Below, one piece after another: positions 10,844 to 23,157 of a stretch of DNA of 64,000 nt. The stretch covers positions 5,765,501 through 5,829,500 of the forward strand of contig NC_064047.1 of the NCBI RefSeq assembly GCF_932526225.1, read 5' to 3'. This stretch comes from Nematostella vectensis. Lineage: Eukaryota; Cnidaria; Anthozoa; Actiniaria; Edwardsiidae. The notes under the pieces were generated by a model. The model was not told the DNA's origin. It searched no databases and was given only the letters and a program-made list of their open reading frames with translations. Position numbers and translations under genes: made by a program. Numbering within the stretch: the first letter of the stretch is position 1; the number at the start of each line of letters is the position of its first letter.

Positions 10844-13800
10844 CTACAGGGCGATTCCAATGACACCACAGGCGACCCGTCCACCAGCATTTCCTGTCGT
10901 CAAGCTTAGCTCATGACCTCCAGCCCCAAGGTCATCCATGCCCTCATGGACCTGGATAACATGACCACCAGTGAGTCAAGAACACAGTTAATACAATACT
11001 CCACACCCTCATGGACCTGGATAATATGACCACCAGTGAGTCAAGAACACAGTTAATACAATACTCCACTCCCTCACTCCCTGTGTAAATACAATACTCC
11101 ATACTCATGGACATGGGGTTGGTGGGATGGGGGCAAACCATTGCTCTGGAAAAAAAATCTAACCACCATTCTCTTAAAGTTAAACTTCACTCCCTACCTG
11201 TTATATTGTATGTAGCTTGATATAATGTACACCAGTAGACATTGATGTTTTTAGAGCACACTCAATGGTCAGTGTAAAAAGGTTTAAAAATCAAAAAGCT
11301 CTGGCTAAACTAACTGAGGTAAGAAAATAATAACCAAATTGCCATTTTTGAAACAAATCTTTTGATTCTAATAGAGCTGATTTGGCTTGGGTTCATTAAG
11401 GCTTGCTGAAAAAATGCACCAATATACCACAACACTTCTGATCAAGGGTTATTTGATAAATATCTCTCTAAAACTAGAATTAGTGTTGATATGATGCCTT
11501 ACAACAAGCGATCGTCCAATGATAGAGCACTGTCCAGTTAAGCTGACCAAGCAATCTGTAATACTGACATCAGCAATACCATTGGCATCAGCCTCTATGT
11601 TACCAAGATCTCCAAGATGCCTAAAACAAGTGAACCATTACAGTCAGAACTGCCAGAAATAAGTGAGTCATTACAGTCAAAACTCAAACAGTGGTTTGAG
11701 TTTTGGCCAATTTGTTAAGCTTTCAATGCATGACAAATCGAGAGGGGAAGTGAGTCCATTCGAAAATTCTAATACTCTTTATAAGAATGGAAAATTCTTT
11801 GGTCAAAAATCGAAGCCAATTTTGAAAAAAAATCTAATAAAAGTAAAAGAAATGATAATATAATATTTACATTTTAAATATGTAGTATAAAAAGTTTGAT
11901 GTTACACTTGCCTAATCCCTGGAAGCCATGATTTTCACACATCCTTTGTCAGGAGGGTTTTGGAGGACAGCATTGTAGTTGTATTTAAACATGAGATAGA
12001 TGTCTCACCTGTCTTTGTCCTCTGGAGCCCCATGCATTTTTCCATGTGGGTTGTAATGAGCTCCTGCACTTGTGCAACCTTAAACATTCCATGAAATCAC
12101 AAAATAGATTCTATTCTAATAAAAGGCAATTTCTACTTATTTTTTATTAAGAAATTTCAACATCATATATTTTTATCATCATTGTGTCATTCTGTCAAAA
12201 ACTATTTCTCCACTTTTGTCTAGAGATTCAAAACCTAGTTGCGTTTCTCTTTATTTTAAGACCTCTGCTGGGAAGAGCAAAAAACCCTTACCCTAAACTA
12301 AAGAGGCTCCAAGCTTGAAATGGCCAAAAAAACACTGTTTAAAGGCTTCACAGCTCTTTGATCAGTGAACAAGCAAAGCTTGGAACCTCTGTACTGGAGT
12401 AGGCCTATTAACACAAACCAAATACTGTACATGTATTAACAATATATGAGACTTCATAAAAGCAATAAAAGCACTCACCATTTGTGTTGTCCCCAAACTC
12501 ATGTATATGAAAGCCGTGTTTCCCTTCTGTTAGGCCGGTTATCCTGCCTCTGAGAGTACAAGGGCCATCAGGAGCCTATAAGGTATAAAAAAAACTGAAA
12601 AAATTATTGCAGCTAAATCAGATAAAAAAATACAAAAAGTGATTCTGCAAGAAAGTTGCACAAGAAAATAAAACAAATAACATGTAAGCCCACACCCGCA
12701 GGGAAAAATCATGCAGAAATAAAAACTCCCAGGCCCACCCCCATCTCTAATGGTCAGCCCCTTGTAAATAGTGCCCCATCAGCCACAAGTGCCCCCTGTA
12801 TCTTCCCTCCCGCCTTTGTCTTTAGGGCTTTTTATGCAGGGACAGGCTTGTACACAGGTGCACGCGCCCCCTGCGCACCCCCTTGGCTGCCAAAAAGTGG
12901 GTCATTTCTTATTAAGGAATCTGCGCACCCCTCTCAGCAAATCCTGGATATGCGCCTGTTGGAGGGAGTGAATTGGATGCTAAGGATAGCACAAAGACAT
13001 CAAAGTGGAATCATTTGCTATGGTCTATGAGATGCACAAGGGTCTATGAGATGTGTTTGATCACTGGCCATGAAAAGATTTTAACAAACATTCTTATAAA
13101 GAACTGTACCATGTCCAAGACAACACCCTGAATTAAAAAACCCTGTTTTAAAAAAAATGTTGCAAAAGCTGAAGTTTGTAAAGCCAGAATTCGCTTGTTT
13201 TCATATTTTCATATGAACAGAAAGACACAAGACATACAGTATCGATATGGTATTCATAACTTTTTAATATAAGAGCAATAATTTTTGGGGGTATGAATTT
13301 GAAGACCTGCTATTACTGATGATCTCTACAAAAATCAATGTACTTTTTATGTTTAAGGCTTGTTACTACGACAAGTAATTAAGTAAACCGTAAAAAAAAT
13401 TCCATAAGTAATTTGAATTCAAAATTCAAAATCTTCAAAATTGTTTATTACTGAGGGTTACTGAGTTTTCTCCTACATTATTAGTATAATAACACTGTGA
13501 AATCCCTGCCAAATGGCTTCAAACTTGGTCAAGTTATAAACGACACAACAATTGAGTCATTGCGAGTCATTTTATTCATAAATACACAATTTTGAAGATT
13601 TTGACCGTCAAATTACATATAAGGGGCTGCCTGTGAAGCTTAAAACTGTTTGAAAATCGCGCCAACTCAAAACATGGCAACGATGTAAACACCAATCACA
13701 AAATACAGTTGGTCAAATTATTATATTACACGATTAACCAAAGCAAGGTATTAACAGATACTTTACACTAAAAGATGGCTCGTCATGCTATTGATAAGAC

Positions 13801-14008
13801 ATAAAAGCTTCAAACGCAATGGATAAAGCATTCTTTTAAATTAAAGTGTACGAGCAAAAATTTTGTAACGACGAAAACAAGCTCTTCCTTCGTCTACTAT
13901 TACGTAAGATTCGACTTTTGTCTGTTAGTTACTGACCTGTTGGGTAAAATGGATGACTCCTTTAACTTCATTATCCCCTACCAGGCAACAAACACCCCTT
14001 ATAACCAT
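10844..14008 (-). CDS. SOD1: Cu/Zn superoxide dismutase, paralogue A (5 exons)
   Basis: Converts superoxide to oxygen and hydrogen peroxide; no signal peptide, so cytosolic. Exons on the minus strand: 13937-14008 (ATG), 12479-12575, 12009-12078, 11503-11620, 10844-10951 (TAG). All junctions are GT-AG and keep frame, giving 154 residues, the usual SOD1 length. Visible ligands: HGFHIHEFG (H46, H48 in human numbering), H63 in SAGAHYNP, H71 in KMHG, H80 and D83 in RHLGDLGN, H120 in VVHEG. The cysteine pair (GCTSAG, ACGVIG) and the active-site arginine in GGRVACG are present. Expected active. The start is the only in-frame ATG before the conserved beta-strand [13 protein letters not shown]. Exon 5's acceptor is tandemly duplicated beside it. 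It lies directly downstream of, and in the same direction as, paralogue B. Confidence 0.93.
10941..11100. repeat. 65-bp tandem duplication of the SOD-A exon 5 acceptor
   Basis: A 65-bp unit starting CCCTCATGGACCTGG occurs at 10941 and 11006, with a third partial copy after 11070. Each full copy carries, on the minus strand, the TTATCCAG acceptor and the first 11 nt of exon 5. Only the copy at 10951 leads into the rest of the exon. Confidence 0.85.
12012..13936. other. SOD-A introns 1 and 2: little recognisable content
   Basis: Outside exons 2 and 3, this stretch holds AT-rich intron DNA. A C-rich segment at about 12840-12960, ending CCTGGATATGCGCCTG, resembles a short TIR element. The open frame at 12656-13030 crosses that segment and looks incidental. 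Confidence 0.5.
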
Positions 14009-14657
14009 TTCGTAACCATAAAAACAACAATAATTGTCAATAAAAAAAACAGCACTTGCAGCCTAATATCGGCCTGGCCGCGTCCTCCGACAAACATAAA
14101 AAAATACTGGGGAGAGCTCGTGCCCAGACTACACGCAGCAAAGGAAAAGTTTTACTGCGGATTTTCCCGCGGGTCCGGATTTAGCCAAACAGCATGGCAA
14201 AAAAAAAAAATAAAATTAATGTACGCTTCAATATGGCACAAATATCCAAGCTTTGGAGTCTCAATTGAACCATGAATTGCATCACATTCAGGCGCAGGGT
14301 GCAATCTTCAAATACTATGCTTTTTCCATATGATACCTGTGGACTGTGCACCCCCCCCCCCCCCCCTTTCGGCCAATCCTGGGAACACGCCTGGCCTGAC
14401 ATTGATTGGGGTAAGCATAGTTATAAGAGGGAGACTAACTTCTAACTATGGGATAAGGCACGACAGTCTCCTTGTCCATGAGATTTTCCTATACATTTCA
14501 CTGTTTCAACTCGAAGCAATTCTCACATCTCGATGACTCCTCCTCCCCACTTCCCCACCTTCCTTCTGGATCTGCCCCAGAGGGTATTTTTGCATACATC
14601 CATATAAAATAGACCCTTATGAGAACAGTGTAATTCATAAACCTCAAAGAAACATTG

Positions 14658-14663
14658 TTTATT
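14658..14663 (-). promoter_or_regulatory. Candidate polyadenylation signal of SOD-B
   Basis: AATAAA on the minus strand, about 96 bp beyond the TAA stop of superoxide dismutase B. Placement is right; no transcript evidence. Confidence 0.5.
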
Positions 14664-14758
14664 ATGTCTAGCAGTAATATTTGTTTCCAAATCTCGTGAC
14701 TAGTAGTAATATTTGTGTACAAGTCTAACTACATTCCTTCATGAGAGAAAGTTTTTGT

Positions 14759-17700
14759 TTAAGAAGCTTGGGTGATGCCGATGACGCCACAGGCAAGGCG
14801 TCCACCAGCATGGCCAGTAGTCTTGCTATCCTCGTGACCGCCACGCCCAAGGTCATCCTCGTCAGCATGAACCTGGAAAACACAAACAAGACAAGTGGAA
14901 AAATTAAAGAAGACAAGTGGAAAACACAAAGACAAGTGGAAAACATAAACAAGGCAAGCGGAAACATAAGCAAGACAAGTGAAAAAACAAACAAGACAAG
15001 TGAAAAACACAAACAAGACAAGTGGAAACACAAGCAAGGCAAGTGGAAACATAAACAAGACAAGTGGAAAACACAAACAAGACGAGTGGAAACACGAGCA
15101 AGACAAGTGGAAAACACAAACAAGACAATTGGAAAACATAAACAAGACAAGTGGAAAACACAAAGAAGACAAGTGCAAACACAAACAAGACAAGAAGAAA
15201 ACACAAGCAAGACAATTGGAAAACACAAACAAGACAAGTGGAAAACACAAGACAAGACAAGTGCAAACACAAATAAGAAAAGTGGAAAACATAAACAAGA
15301 CAAGTGGAAAACACAAACAAGACAAGTGCAAACACAAACAAGACAAGAAGAAAACACAAGCAAGACAATTGGAAAACACAAACAAGACAAGTGGAAAACA
15401 CAAACAAGACAAGTGGAAAACACAAACAAGAAAAATGGGAACACAAATAAAACAAGTAGAAAACACAAACAAGAAAAAGGGAACACAAATAAGACAAGTG
15501 GAAAACACAAGCAAGACAAGTGGAAAACATAAAAAAGACAAGTGTAAAACACAAGCAAGACAAGTGGAAAACACAAGACAAGACAAGTGCAAACACAAAT
15601 AAGACAAGTGGAAAACATAAACAAGACAAGTGGAAAACACAAACAAGACAAGTGGAAAACACAAACAAGACAAGTGGAAATCTAGTATGACTACAACAAA
15701 GACAAAAACAAAAGACTTTTATTTTGTACCCATAGTAAAAACAATACAGAGGTTACAATGCAAGTTGCAGTATTATTATGAGTATTACATTATTATCCAA
15801 GTATGTATTACATTATTACCACTATTTTACATTTACAAATATAGAATGAAAGAAAGAAAATATTATGGAGATTTCTCCTTATAAGAGAATACTCATCAGG
15901 TATAATGAGGTGTCCTTACTAAAAGGGTTAAGATTTACAGAAAATGTATCAAGCTTTAGACTGAGACTTGAATACCATCCTTTATAACAAGGTGTCTCGT
16001 GTATTAATAAACATGTGTGCTGAGAGCGGTGTTAAACTGTACTTACAACAACTGATCTTCCAACAACAGAGTGCTCTCCCACAAGTGTGACAAGTGCATC
16101 GGTCATGTCGATACACGCTTTGCCGTCATCCCCTGCCACCACATTACCGAGATCTCCCACATGTCTAATAATAATAATAGCTTAATCAATTCTATTGCAG
16201 CTTTAAAATGCATATACTGTAATAACATATGAAGATGACATAAGTTTGGCTGGTATCTTACAGTATTACAAAGTTACCAAAGCAGTCATTCCAAGCAGAA
16301 TTTTTTTTTCTCTTGTCTCTCTGGCTTCCGTCATTCAAACTAACGAAATTACATTTGGTGCCTTTTAATTGGTTAGCAACCTGTCAAGAGGTGACATGAT
16401 TTGAATTAATTTTAGTGCTGCCAAAGAATGGACAAAGGCCAATGGACAATGTGAGGGAGGGAGGTTCTCCCAGCCACTTCCTCTCAGCTTTTCCAGAGAG
16501 GACAGTAAACCAGTACCTGAATAAGTCAATTCAAAATTGTAGTCATGATTTGCAGTCCCCCCAAACCCCTTCCTCTTGACAGCCTGCTGTAGTTACCTGT
16601 TTTCATCACTTGGCCCTCCATGCTCTTTCTTGAATGGGTTGAAGTGGGGTCCGGCACTTACACATCCTGTCAATGGATAAAATTTCAAGAAATTAGAATA
16701 ATAAATAAAGAAGAGCCCCCTCAACCAAAACTTTGATAAGAGATAAAAAAAATAGTAGTTGAAGTTAGAACAAGTAGAAGAAGAAAAATCTAACTGTAAC
16801 TTACCATTAGTATTGTCGCCATAGACGTGAATGTGGAATCCATGGTTACCAGCCTTCAGCCCCTCAATGGTCCCTGTGATCTTACAGGGCTTGCCTTCAG
16901 CCTGTCAGAGTTTAAATCAATCAGGGTTAACTAATGCTATGTTATTCCCACAGTTCACAGTGGACTAAGGACGCAGAGATACAGTGCAAGCCTTAGTCAG
17001 GGAAAAATCTATGTGCATACCAGCAAGAATACCTTGGAAATTAGAAGAAAAAAAAACAATGCAAAAACTTAGGAATTCTTCTAGCCTGCTAGCCAGCTCT
17101 CATTTGGGGGTTATTTGGAAATGTATTGTTCTTGAATAATGGGAATTCTGTTGCACTCATGAAGGCCGAGGTGTGTTGAAGAGAGGGTGCTAATGTATTT
17201 CATATGGTTTGCCTGAGACAGGGGCATCCACATTTATTAGTCCTTAGTGCTTATGTATAGCAAAACTAATTAAATAAATAGGAATATAATAAGCAAAATC
17301 CTTTTTGTACATAACTTAATTATCAACAGGGGCGTAGCCAGGGGGTGCCCCCCCTTCTAGAGGCCAAAAATACATCAAATATATGCGACATTATCTAAAA
17401 TACAGGAGAAAATGCCTTGAAAGGGCCTTTTGGGCCCCCTCCTGTTATAAATTCTGGCTACGCCGCTGATCATATCATTCCAATCATTGTACCCATCTTA
17501 TCTTTTGTTTAACTTGGCGCCTAGGCATATTGTTCAATAACATGGAGATTTCAAACCCTCAAGAAAAAAGCACGGTGAATATATTTGCATCAAGGAAAAT
17601 TGTGGTCAGCTAACAGGTGCAGAGCTGGTTGAGTTCTTATGGAAATTTGAGTTACGTAAGCATATAAAACACTGTACAAAAATGTACAATACTTACTATG

Positions 17701-17971
17701 CCTTATTTATACCATAAAATAACTTGTACATAACGATAGGCTTATGCATGTAAAACTCTTCAAAACTGAGAAAGACATGAAATATGCATGCTTAAGCTTG
17801 AGTTAAGTTTATCGTAAAGAGCTCAGCTTTTGACGTACACGTTTGTTTGTCAAAGCACTCCCGAACATTTATATTTACTCGCAAGGAAATAACACAAACC
17901 TCTTGCACAAATTTGATAGTCCCTTTGACTCCCTCAGTCCCAGACATACAGCATACTGCTTGGATAGGCAT
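14759..17971 (-). CDS. SOD1: Cu/Zn superoxide dismutase, paralogue B (5 exons)
   Basis: Same reaction and likely cytosolic location as paralogue A. Exons on the minus strand: 17900-17971 (ATG), 16805-16901, 16597-16666, 16047-16164, 14759-14872 (TAA). The first four lengths (72, 97, 70, 118) equal those of paralogue A and only the last differs (114 versus 108), so the pair arose by tandem duplication. 156 residues. Ligands: [10 protein letters not shown]63 in GPHFNPF, H71 in [13 protein letters not shown], and H120 in VVHADEDD. The cysteines sit in GCVSAG and ACGVIG, with R in GGRLACG. The E usually following the HxH motif is V here. The frame is open upstream of the ATG to 18091, but that part is TIR-element sequence, so 17971 is the chosen start. 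Intron 4 holds a 21-bp minisatellite. Confidence 0.93.
14873..15690. repeat. 21-bp minisatellite in SOD-B intron 4
   Basis: About 38 copies of a unit near AAACACAAACAAGACAAGTGG, starting right at the exon 5 acceptor. Seven codons per unit keep frames open on both strands; these are repeat shadows. Confidence 0.9.
16315..16440. mobile_element. MITE family B, partial copy
   Basis: Begins CTGGCTTCCGTCATTCAAAC and matches the better copy at 25616-25744. The matching right terminus is degraded. It lies in SOD-B intron 3. Confidence 0.6.
17335..17472. mobile_element. MITE family C, copy 1
   Basis: Ends in GGCGTAGCCAGG at the left and CTGGCTACGCCGCTGA at the right (inverted). The interior, with ACAGGAGAAAATGCC and GGGCCCCCTCCTGTT, recurs in the opposite orientation at 58676-58930. 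No coding capacity. Confidence 0.7.
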
Positions 17972-18014
17972 GATTTTAGCAGAGAATTCAGGAAATAAAG
18001 GGCACAACTCGTGT

Positions 18015-18775
18015 TCGAGAATACGATGAGGTGTGTACTTAATGGTTGAATGCCATATATGGATGCACTCAAAACATTTTACATAGGCCATTTCCCTCCA
18101 TCATATACCATTACTTACCTTCATCAGCCCTCATCAGTCCTCACATTGCAGAGTCTACGCTCATTTGCCATCATCAGCCCTCATTAACCATCATCTACCC
18201 TCACCAGCCCTCATCAATCTTCATTAACCCTCACGAGCCCTCATCAAACCTCATCGGCCCTCATCAACACTTTTATACAGCATCATCTACCATCATCACT
18301 CCTCGTCTACCATCATCAACCGCATCAACCCCTCCTCTGTCATCATCAATCCTCATCTATACTCATGTGGGTTGAGGGTTGTTGAGGGCCGATGAGTGCT
18401 GAGATGGTTGATGATGGTAGACGTGGTTCTCGCCTTTTCACACCTCGTATGGTATGTACTCCATGGTTGAATACCTTATGATGGTAGATGATGCTGGATT
18501 ATAGTGTTGATAAGGGTAGATCAGGGAATATTATTATGCTAGGCAATTATAGTGTTGATAAGGGTAGCTCAGGGTTGACTAGGGTAGATGACGATGCTGA
18601 GGTTTGATGATCAGATAATGGGAGAGGGTTGGTGAGGGTTGATGATGGTATGAGATGGTATATACGAAGAAAGGTGGCTTATGCTATATGACAGTTTAGT
18701 TGCATCCATGGCATTCAACTATGGAGTAGATGCCATACGAGGTGTAAAAAGGCGAGAACCACGTGACATGAGCGC
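18015..18775. mobile_element. TIR element(s) with internal TCATC-rich tandem core
   Basis: ACGTGGTTCTCGCCTTTT at 18421 is matched by its inverted copy ending GGCGAGAACCACGT at about 18760-18774, with TGGTTGAATACC-type subterminal repeats. A third, direct copy of the terminus (GAGGTGTGTACTTAATGG) begins near 18028. The interior is a degenerate repeat of CCATCATCAACCCTCAT, which appears inverted in the right half. Confidence 0.65.
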
Positions 18776-18867
18776 TCTTCCTATATCTTGAGGGGTCTGG
18801 GGTGAACTGATAGTGGGAAACACAGGGAGGCAAGACGATCAACGTGGTTTAAAATAGAAGCAGTAGC

Positions 18868-19012
18868 GGATCTAGGTGGAGGGTTTAGGGGGTTTAACCC
18901 CCCCCCCCCCCCCCCCTTTGGCTGCCAGAGAGCCATATGTAACAAAATCCCCCTTTGTCACTGGGCCAAAACCCCCATTTAGGCAAAAGCTAGATCCGCC
19001 ACTGAGAAGGGC
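18868..19012. mobile_element. MITE family D, copy 1
   Basis: AGTAGCGGATCTAGG at the left and CTAGATCCGCCACTGAG at the right, with GCCATATGTAACAAAA inside. A second copy sits at 57515-57655. An internal poly-C run (about 18899-18917) may be an assembly weak point. Confidence 0.75.
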
Positions 19013-19789
19013 ACTTATCTAATTATTCTCTTGCTAATATCCTGCTCCAAAGAAAAGACCAGACTCGAGCTTTTTCCTCCTGCTGGGATCATACTTCTCA
19101 AGGATCTAGAACAAGTCATAATTCCCTGTCACTTAGAAATCATAGTACTGAAAAAACAAACGAGTTTGACAATCAATTCCAATTTAATTGCAATAAAGTT
19201 AGCAAAATAATATACTCCGAGACAGATAAAAATATACTAAAGTAAATAATTTTTACTGTAGCGAACGTAGTTGGAGGAAGTTTACAGTGCAAACGTCCGC
19301 GTCATCTTGACCGTGAAATTTGGAATTTTCACGTCGTGGTTTGTTCGAAAACGGCTGAAATTTATCAGACAGAACGCATTTTCACGTGCTGCTATTCAAA
19401 TTTGAATCATTTTGAATCATTGTTTTTTGCCGTCGTAAACGTTCCCGTTGTCGTTGCTTAAGAGGACTAAAGGCTCAAACTCGGGTCAGCTCAACTTTTT
19501 TTTTCGCAGTTACTACATGTCCGGTATCCGAAAGGGTTCTTAAAAAGCTATATGTCCGGTAGACCTAAATAATCCTTTGTTTCTCGTTGTTTTCAACTCA
19601 TCTCTATTCCAGAGCTAGTTATTTTTGTTAACGAAAGCCAGAAAAAAGAATAGAGCAAACAAAGCATTGCATCTATTTTATGGCTATTTCATCAGTCGGA
19701 TAGCCAAGATTTAGAGACTGGGGTTGCGCAGTCAAAGATTGTCTTCAATAGGAAAAGACCGCCGCCCCAGGCCCCATGGCAGCCAAACA

Positions 19790-19925
19790 GACTTCAATAT
19801 TTTTCATCACTCCATATCTAAGCAAGCTGTGCGTGGTGTGTAACCGTTTAAGACAGGGCTATAGGAACCTGGTTACTGCCCCCCTACTCGCCAGTATACA
19901 GTCGGACGGCTCTGCCCAGTTGAAA
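19790..19925. repeat. Dispersed repeat, also at 55015-55110
   Basis: Both copies share CAAGCTGTGCGTGG, TAACCGT, TAAGACAGGGCT and CCTGGTTA in the same order. No terminal repeats were recognised. Confidence 0.65.
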
Positions 19926-20037
19926 AAAATGAGTGTGAGGGGGGCACCCTAGCTATGGGCACTGCGGTATAAAATGCTAGGGGAGCGCAGGGGCTGTACC
20001 TGCGGTATAAAAGGCCCATATCAGTCAATTTTGTTTA

Positions 20038-20280
20038 AAAAAGGTCGTTTTTTTTGCTCACTTATTAGGCATTACATACAATATTTGGGAGTCCTGTTTA
20101 ATCATTTTTTCGTTTTTTTTTATCGCTCTAGAACTTTGTAAGTCTAGAATTTCCACGTCAACTTGCAGGAATTCGTGTTTACTACGATTTTGCGGGCAGC
20201 CATCTTGGAAATGGAGCCTAGTCCTTGACGTTTTAGAATAAAATCACAGGTCTCCGCACGCTCACCCCAGCTCTTTTGCA
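20038..20280. repeat. Dispersed repeat family E, copy 1
   Basis: Matches 33235-33480 in inverted orientation over about 240 bp: TTATTAGGCATTACATAC, CGCTCTAGAACTTTGTAAGT, TGGAAATGGAGCCTAGTCC and ATCACAGGTCTCC. The second copy ends about 45 bp before nAChR-1 exon 6. Confidence 0.75.
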
Positions 20281-20964
20281 CCATTTAGAACATCGACAGC
20301 CATTGATTGATATGGTATGGCAGACCTGGAATAATCAACGAAATAATATGAACATAATAACACACTGGAATTATCAACAAAATAATAGAAGTCTCCCCGA
20401 TCAGTGCAAGCGCTTGTGCTCATTCATTCATTTATTCATTTTTTCATTCAGGAACAAAATAAATTGAATGCAATATAAACCTTATACAAAACCCCCGAGT
20501 GTCGAATAAAATTACTATAACCTCATCAAATGGTTGTATTTTCCCTGTGGGCTAACTTGGAAACCGCTTTGGTTAACTTAGCTCCCTGGCTCACTAATCA
20601 AAGTACTCATTAATTTATCTAGGTATTTATATGTTACTAGAATTTTGTTGTTACGTGATTGTACATTATGGAGTGAGGTATCTTGTTTCCGTTCATTGAG
20701 TGAGCTTTGTGTTCATACACTTACCTCGTGCGAACTTTCAAATGACGCGCAGCGAAACCGCCCTGTGTGGTGGTTGGTGAGGAGGTTTCAGTCGTTCATG
20801 TTTTTTTTTCTTTCCTCAAAACGTACATGATATTTTTCCTTTTTGTTTGCATTTTATTTTTGGCCTGGTTCGCATTGCATGTATTTCCTTCCATCCTGTA
20901 TGATCCTAATGGTTCGTCCCTAAAGGGTTGGCAAAGAAAGTCGGTTTACTTTGTGCTCTCGTCC

Positions 20965-21293
20965 TCCCTCCCCCCACAACGGCAGAAAATCCATTTCCGA
21001 TCCCCCCTCCCCCCACAAAGGCAGAAAATCCACTTCCGATCCGTAATAGACGTGCTATTTGTAGACAAAACTTTAAAGCATAGGCGAATTAGATAAAAAA
21101 AGACATTCTAGATCACTCTGGTATATCATAAGTCTCTATGTCAAACTTTGTTTGTAGCAAGATCCGAAAAAAAGTTCCGTATTGCATTTAAAATCCCCTT
21201 TTTATTAATTCGGTGTTGGCCAGATTTTTATCAGAAAACTCACCCCCCTCCACCCCCCCCCCCCCTGGAAACAAAGTCCTGGGTACGGGTCTG
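20965..21293. mobile_element. MITE family A, copy 2
   Basis: Same interior (GACGTGCTATTTGTAGA, TAGATCACTCTG) and right end (CCTGGGTACGGG) as 7003-7317; the left terminus is degraded. Confidence 0.6.
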
Positions 21294-21977
21294 AGCAGGT
21301 TCTACTGTTTACAGAAAATAAGTGCGTATGTATCGCATCTCGAAGCGACGGTCTGGTTCTGGAATTTTTATCCTTTCTTCGCATGCGCCTACGGGCGTGT
21401 GTGCACTACAACAAGACAAGCGGGTAAAAAGGTCTGCTTGAAATACCGAACATTTGTTCATGTGCTTTCTGTATGTTGTATATATTGTTCCCCCACCCCC
21501 TCCCTAATCTCCTAGCCTGTTCTTGCTATTTTGCCCATCATGTATTTCAATGTGCAGTGCATCAGAAAAACATAGGTTAACCTGTTAACAGCCCGGTCAG
21601 GGTTAATAGACAGAACAAGCTCGCTTGCAGGTAAAAAAACATGATTTTTTTTCCATGTGTCGGTGCCAAGCTGGTCGAACTTGATAAGGGATTGGTGCGC
21701 AAATAGTCACGATTTAGCCTGGAGCGCAACGCACACATGCTCCGTCATAAAAATGATCCCGTGATAACATCCAGAGGTGAAGATAATTTCGTTTCTCTGG
21801 GCACGATCATGAAAATCCAAGATGGCGCCGTCTTCACCCGAACGACCAGCTTAGAGAGCCTAAAAAAATGAAAATTTAATAGAACCATATATCAACAGAT
21901 TCCCCAAGATTTTCTTTTAAAAAGCACACCCCCCCCCCCCTCCCCCCGTCCCCCCTCGGTCTTTTTTTTTTTTTTTT

Positions 21978-21978
<1 letters not shown>

Positions 21979-22060
<82 letters not shown>
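21979..22060. repeat. (AG)n microsatellite with adjoining T-run
   Basis: About 41 AG dinucleotides in a row, preceded by an 18-base T-run and a C-rich stretch. Confidence 0.98.
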
Positions 22061-22065
<5 letters not shown>

Positions 22066-22164
22066 TACATGATTGATGGTCCATGTGATCGCAACTGGTA
22101 CTAAGAATTCCATTATAGTTTTATGTGTCGAACGTCATTTTGATAATTCTTTCACAATCTTCTA

Positions 22165-22335
22165 TCCCACCGAGGGTTAAAGTACTCTAAACCACCGGAC
22201 GAATGCCAGTATTAATGCGATTTACTGGTATAAGAAGCTACAGGTGTTTATCTTTGATTTCCTGTTATTTCCAGACAGAAGTTGTTATCGTTAAACCTGT
22301 ACTAACTAAGCTAGGATTAACACTTTACTTTTCTT
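22165..22335. repeat. Duplicated 130-bp segment, also at 31205-31335
   Basis: The two copies share AAAGTACT, AACCACCGGA, ATGCGATTTACTGGTATAAG, CAGGTGTTTATCTTT and ATTTCCTGTTATTTCCAGAC. One copy is upstream of nAChR-1 exon 1 and the other 250 bp before exon 3, so either a mobile repeat or a local duplication is possible. Confidence 0.7.
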
Positions 22336-23157
22336 ATCTGGAAAAGATGCCCAGATAGGTGTCAGGTAAATATTTGGTGAGAATTTGGTGATTCTTAAAT
22401 TAAAGAATCATGTTTTGGCGACAGAGGAGAGGGGCTGGTGCGAACTCTCGCAGCTAAGTGGTAGGGGGGGGGGGGTGGGGTGGGGAGGAGTGAACTGATT
22501 ACGATATTCTTGGCCTTCCTTAAAGGGGCTAATATAAATTAGATCGGAGGGACAAATGCTTATGTCTTTATTTTGCCAGAAATAATTTGATGTTAGCCAT
22601 ACAAGAAAGTGGTCGATATCTCCTGAACCAATCATCGCCCTCTTCACGGCTTAGACTTCACTAAGTACACAGTCAGCCGATATTACACAGTGACAGCCGC
22701 AAGTAACCCTTTAGTGGCCACCACTGCAATTAGAAATACGGGGTGCAAACGGTTACAGAATTGGCAATTCAAGCATGCGAGCAGTTGAACCGTAAATACA
22801 CCGCCAATTTCAAGCACTCTAAATTCAATTGAATTTGGTGGGTGGGGGAAGGGTGGAGGTATTCAGGGAACCTTGTAGTTGGGTAATGCTGTGACCTTTT
22901 AGTCAAGTGTGTCAATAAAAGCAACTGGCACGCCTGCCTCTCACACTCACAACAATATTTAACACCAGACAACTTCTTCCTTAGAGAATTTATCCCAGCG
23001 CACGACGTAATTAGCGAAGCGCTCATTTTCGGCTCATGTCACATGATAGCCTTAGGGAGATAAAGATACATGACATCGCTGTAAAATGCGATTTAACCCT
23101 CCTCCTCACTCAATCTGAACTGAACATAACGCGATATTGTGGTGTTGGAATCTAAAA

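Larger units (their letters stand above)
19013..22164. other. Intergenic region upstream of nAChR-1, part 1
   Basis: No exon could be supported. It contains dispersed repeats at 19790-19925, 20038-20280 and 20965-21293 and a long AG dinucleotide run; the rest is unremarkable. Confidence 0.55.

Noticed and set aside
14725-15673. Frames of 207-308 residues (Cys/Leu-rich minus, Lys/Thr-rich plus)
   Set aside because: Products of the 21-bp repeat in SOD-B intron 4; only the last SOD exon (14759-14872) is coding here.
17972-18091. 40-residue N-terminal extension of SOD-B in the same frame
   Set aside because: It is encoded by TIR-element sequence and is not a targeting peptide; the ATG at 17971 gives the normal SOD length.
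20276-20467. 63-residue plus-strand frame as a small gene
   Set aside because: No domain, splice sites or codon bias; AT-rich intergenic DNA next to a dispersed repeat.
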